Shown piece after piece: positions 6,397 through 8,612 of a stretch of 8,612 nucleotides of DNA (its first letter is position 1; every line of letters starts with the position of its first letter). The stretch is from contig DAOWGG010000077.1 in the NCBI GenBank assembly GCA_030637565.1, positions 1 through 8,612 of the forward strand, in the 5' to 3' direction. Both the position numbers and the translations under genes were made by a program. Origin of the DNA: Candidatus Peregrinibacteria bacterium. Lineage in GTDB: Bacteria > Patescibacteriota > Gracilibacteria > UM-FILTER-43-11. The notes under the pieces were generated by a model. It was not told the origin of the DNA. It did not search any database and saw only the letters and a program-made list of their open reading frames with translations.

Positions 6397-6765
6397 CTAA
6401 ACCTGAAGTGCCTCCTCAACCGTATTAAAATACTTAATAATGGTTGTAAGCCCCACTAGCGTAATTACATCCATCACGGCCTCATTCGCACTGGCGATCT
6501 TCATTTCACGCTGGTCTTTTGACAAATGAGTATGAATAGAAACCAAATAGCCAATACCCTTACTATTAATAAACTCAAGCTGAGTAAAATCAAAAAGAAG
6601 AACTTTTATATTCAAATCATTCAAAAGAGGATCGAGTTGAGCCTTGAGCCCCTCCAAGCTAGATTCATCCATTTCACCCGTTAAAGAAACAACCTTAATA
6701 CCAGGAGCAGAAGCATCCGACAGAGCAACAGTAAGTTCAGACATGTTTTTATTTTTATTAGTCAA
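6397..6765 (-). CDS. STAS-domain protein (anti-sigma factor antagonist-like)
   Basis: A small cytoplasmic protein made of one STAS domain, as in SpoIIAA/RsbV: strand IKVVSLTGEMD, strand IKVLLFDFTQLEFI, then the phosphorylation-site loop N67-S68-K-G-I-G where S68 aligns with the regulatory serine of the family's D-S-S-G-L-G. The C-terminal helix-strand IASANEAVMDVITLVGL...IIKYF is also typical. In the family, a kinase/anti-sigma factor phosphorylates this serine to switch binding. No kinase or sigma gene is in the window, and the next gene is an antiporter. The longest frame begins with TTG at 6765, but the ATG at 6744 (residue 8, protein 115 aa) is more likely because the promoter at 6775-6803 would start transcription near 6768. 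Stop is TAG. Confidence 0.88.
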   Translation of the reverse strand: MTNKNKNMSELTVALSDASAPGIKVVSLTGEMDESSLEGLKAQLDPLLNDLNIKVLLFDFTQLEFINSKGIGYLVSIHTHLSKDQREMKIASANEAVMDVITLVGLTTIIKYFNTVEEALQV

Positions 6766-6774
6766 TACAAAACC

Positions 6775-6803
6775 AATATACCGAGAACTCCCCCAATTTA
6801 CAA
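6775..6803 (-). promoter_or_regulatory. promoter of the STAS-antiporter operon
   Basis: Minus strand -35 TTGTAA (6798-6803, 4/6), a 17-bp spacer and -10 TATATT (6775-6780, 5/6). Start near 6768 gives a 23-24 nt leader to ATG 6744, which favours that start over TTG 6765. Confidence 0.55.
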
Positions 6804-6814
6804 GACCTCTCGAC

Positions 6815-6842
6815 CTAGTTCCTAGTCCTTAGTCCTTAGTCC
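6815..6842 (+). repeat. four tandem degenerate 7-mers upstream of trpS
   Basis: Four contiguous heptamers: CTAGTTC, CTAGTCC, TTAGTCC, TTAGTCC (consensus YTARTYC with the second array), 28 bp in all. The array lies between the divergent STAS and trpS promoters. A second array of the same length and consensus is at 7870-7897. Confidence 0.85.
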
Positions 6843-6849
6843 TTTTATG

Positions 6850-6879
6850 TTGACCACCCCAGCACAATTTTGTTAACCT
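6850..6879 (+). promoter_or_regulatory. possible trpS-pyrG promoter
   Basis: TTGACC (6850-6855, 5/6), an 18-bp spacer and TAACCT (6874-6879, 3/6, TA...T retained). Start near 6886 would leave about 11 nt before ATG 6897. The -10 is poor; TACATT at 6883-6888 is an alternative -10 without a matching -35. Confidence 0.3.
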
Positions 6880-6896
6880 AGTTACATTAAAAAACT

Positions 6897-7868
6897 ATGA
6901 AAAAAAGAGTTCTTTCTGGAATCCAGCCATCAGGTAATCTTCATATTGGAAATTACTTCGGAATGATCAAGCGTATGATCGAATACCAGGAATCCAACGA
7001 CCTCTTTTTATTTGTGGCTAATCTTCATTCGCTCACTACACTGAATGATCAGGAAAAGCTAAAGAGCCTAACTCTAGAAGCGGCAATGGATATGCTGGCA
7101 TTGGGGATTGACCCTAAGAAGTGTTATTTTTGGGTACAATCCGATGTACCGGAAACCGCTGAATTAACCTGGATTCTTTCTTGTTTAACGCCAATGGGAT
7201 TGATGGAAAGAGCCCATAGCTATAAAGACAAAGTTGCAAAAGGACTCCTGCCAAATCTTGGTCTTTTTAATTATCCCGTTCTGATGACAGCGGATATTCT
7301 GATCAACCAAGCCAACGTGGTACCCGTGGGAAAAGACCAAAAACAACATGTTGAAATGGCTCGGGATATTGCGATTAAATTCAACAACACATTCGGGGAA
7401 ACTTTTGTGATACCAGAGCCTGAAATTCCAAAAGAGATTGCTTCGATTCCTGGAACCGATGGGCAAAAAATGTCAAAATCTTACAGAAACACCATTCCTA
7501 TTTTTGCTGAAGACAAGGTGATTAAAAAAGCAGTGATGGGAATCGTAACCGATTCAAAAGGAATAGAGGAATCAAAAGAACCTGAAGGAAATACCATTTA
7601 TGAGCTCTACAAATTATTCGCCAGTAAAACGGAGGCAGATGCACTAGCGGTTCAATTCAAACAAGGAGGATTGGGATATGGAGACGCTAAAAAAATGCTG
7701 CTCGAAAAAATTCTAAAATATTTTGAACCTTTCAAAGAAAAAAGGAAACAACTTCAAAATCACCCTAAAAAAGTAGAAACCATTTTAGCAGAGGGAGCCA
7801 AAAAAGTACGCGAAGTCACTCATAAAACCATGCAAAAAGTACGCGAAGCCACTGGCCTCAAATATTAG
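6897..7868 (+). CDS. trpS: tryptophanyl-tRNA synthetase
   Basis: Class I aminoacyl-tRNA synthetase that charges tRNA-Trp with tryptophan in the cytoplasm. At 323 residues it has the normal length of the bacterial enzyme. Signatures: GIQPSGNLHIGNYFG with the HIGH-equivalent H16-I-G-N19, tryptophan-pocket region PVLMTADILI with D133, then VPVGKDQKQHVEMARDIA and KMSKS at 191-195. The C-terminal helices end KVREATGLKY as in the family. ATG at 6897 is right at the start of conserved sequence (MKKRVLSGIQPSG). No Shine-Dalgarno sequence; the upstream bases are A-rich. The stop codon TAG at 7866-7868 touches a 7-mer repeat array, and pyrG follows after 36 bp on the same strand, so the two are probably cotranscribed. 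Confidence 0.98.
   Translation: MKKRVLSGIQPSGNLHIGNYFGMIKRMIEYQESNDLFLFVANLHSLTTLNDQEKLKSLTLEAAMDMLALGIDPKKCYFWVQSDVPETAELTWILSCLTPMGLMERAHSYKDKVAKGLLPNLGLFNYPVLMTADILINQANVVPVGKDQKQHVEMARDIAIKFNNTFGETFVIPEPEIPKEIASIPGTDGQKMSKSYRNTIPIFAEDKVIKKAVMGIVTDSKGIEESKEPEGNTIYELYKLFASKTEADALAVQFKQGGLGYGDAKKMLLEKILKYFEPFKEKRKQLQNHPKKVETILAEGAKKVREVTHKTMQKVREATGLKY
7801..7853 (+). repeat. imperfect 20-bp direct repeat in the trpS 3' end
   Basis: Positions 7801-7820 and 7834-7853 match at 19 of 20 bases, with a 33-bp (11-codon) offset, so the protein reads K-K-V-R-E-V-T then Q-K-V-R-E-A-T. The period is in frame and adds no abnormal length. It may be a small old duplication or a consequence of repeated helix composition. 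Confidence 0.6.
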
Positions 7869-7869
7869 T

Positions 7870-7897
7870 TTAGTCCTTAATCCCTAATTCTTAGTCC
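7870..7897 (+). repeat. four tandem degenerate 7-mers between trpS and pyrG
   Basis: Four contiguous heptamers: TTAGTCC, TTAATCC, CTAATTC, TTAGTCC. A partial unit TTAGT (7865-7869) precedes them and contains the trpS stop codon. The array fills most of the 36-bp spacer and ends 7 nt before the pyrG ATG. It has the same length, strand orientation and consensus as the array at 6815-6842. Confidence 0.85.
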
Positions 7898-7904
7898 TTA
7901 CATT

Positions 7905-8612
7905 ATGACCAAATACATATTCGTCACCGGAGGAGTCTGCTCATCACTTGGAAAGGGAATTGCCAGTGCTTCAATTGGGAACTTACTAAAAGCTTCTGGT
8001 TATTCAGTATTCACTCAAAAATTAGATCCTTATTTGAATGTTGATCCAGGAACCATGAGCCCCTTCCAGCATGGAGAAGTGTTTGTAACAGACGACGGCG
8101 CTGAAACGGATTTGGACCTTGGGCATTATGAACGTTTTATAGACACTCCACTAAGCAAATTCAGTAGTTTTTCCACCGGACAAATCTATCAAACTGTTTT
8201 AGATCGAGAAAGAAAAGGAGATTATTTAGGGGGAACCATTCAAATCATTCCCCATATCACTGGTGAAATTAAAAAACGAATCCGTGAAGCTGCACGAAAA
8301 TCAAAAACGGATATTATGCTTTGTGAAATTGGTGGAACGGTTGGAGATATTGAAGGTCAGCCATTTTTAGAAGCCCTTCGTCAAATGCGACATGAAGAAG
8401 GAAAAGAAAATACACTATTCGTGCACCTTACCCTTCTGCCATATTTGAAATCGTCCAAAGAATTAAAAACCAAACCCACTCAACTTTCTGTAAAAACACT
8501 TCAAAGCACCGGTATCCAGCCCGATATCATGATCGCACGAGCTGATGAAAAAATTCATAATCAGCACATGCTGAAAATTTCTAAATTCTGCGATGTGGAA
8601 CGGGAAGCCGTC
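7905..8612 (+). CDS. pyrG: CTP synthase, N-terminal part (partial)
   Basis: Converts UTP to CTP with ATP and glutamine-derived ammonia, the last step of pyrimidine nucleotide synthesis. The 236 codons present cover most of the amidoligase domain; the glutaminase domain lies beyond the right edge. Signatures: P-loop [11 protein letters not shown] (8-18), [36 protein letters not shown] with metal-ligand region D69-D71, [27 protein letters not shown] with E141, and the UTP-site KTKPTQ (188-193). Departures from the common sequence are C12 where valine is usual and L194 where histidine usually follows KTKPTQ. ATG at 7905 begins the conserved [10 protein letters not shown] and has no Shine-Dalgarno sequence. 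Confidence 0.97.
   Translation, partial: MTKYIFVTGGVCSSLGKGIASASIGNLLKASGYSVFTQKLDPYLNVDPGTMSPFQHGEVFVTDDGAETDLDLGHYERFIDTPLSKFSSFSTGQIYQTVLDRERKGDYLGGTIQIIPHITGEIKKRIREAARKSKTDIMLCEIGGTVGDIEGQPFLEALRQMRHEEGKENTLFVHLTLLPYLKSSKELKTKPTQLSVKTLQSTGIQPDIMIARADEKIHNQHMLKISKFCDVEREAV

Noticed and set aside
7185..7466. 93-codon open frame antisense to trpS
   Set aside because: It overlaps highly conserved TrpRS sequence and shows no independent motif or promoter.
215..7868. Alternative genetic code with TGA as glycine, as in some Gracilibacteria/Absconditabacteria
   Set aside because: No in-frame TGA occurs within any of the conserved genes, glycines at motif positions are ordinary GGN codons where checked, and stops are three TAA and three TAG. 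The absence of TGA stops among six genes is not enough to infer recoding.
6815..7897. CRISPR-like array
   Set aside because: The repeats are contiguous 7-mers with no spacers, in two small clusters, and no cas gene is present.

Overview
The window (8612 bp, AT-rich, compact) carries six complete protein genes and two genes cut by the edges. It looks like a small, gene-dense bacterial genome. Promoters are of the ordinary sigma70 kind (TTGACA / TATAAT-like). None of the starts has a convincing Shine-Dalgarno sequence, and spacers are short. The winged-helix plus nucleotidyltransferase-like protein at 3645-4553 resembles proteins I associate with Candidate Phyla Radiation (Patescibacteria) genomes. 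I therefore lean towards a CPR-type bacterium, but no taxonomic marker gene is present and this is inference. All six complete genes stop with TAA or TAG; TGA is neither used as a stop nor present in frame.

Layout, left to right. The start of an unrecognised leftward gene (1-64) has its own promoter and possibly a 14-codon leader ORF that overlaps its ATG. Next comes a leftward pair, a secreted M23 metallopeptidase followed by uvrC (215-3560), read from a near-consensus promoter at 3584-3612. Back to back with it, a rightward winged-helix/nucleotidyltransferase-like protein (3645-4553) starts from an overlapping divergent promoter, apparently on a leaderless or almost leaderless mRNA. It converges, with a 3-bp gap, on a leftward operon of a STAS-domain protein and a Kef-type (CPA2) cation:proton antiporter with an RCK/TrkA-N domain (4557-6765). 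Finally a rightward trpS-pyrG pair runs off the right edge (6897-8612).

The most unusual feature is in uvrC. This nucleotide-excision-repair nuclease is 775 residues rather than about 600 because what reads as a complete GNAT N-acetyltransferase domain is inserted between the first and second catalytic aspartates of its RNase H-like nuclease domain, with all catalytic and Fe-S residues kept. Second, there is a pair of 28-bp arrays, each made of four degenerate 7-mers (YTARTYC), one upstream of trpS and one between trpS and pyrG. The other genes are housekeeping (tryptophanyl-tRNA synthetase, CTP synthase), cell-wall hydrolysis or ion homeostasis, and I see no mobile element, CRISPR array, tRNA or rRNA.
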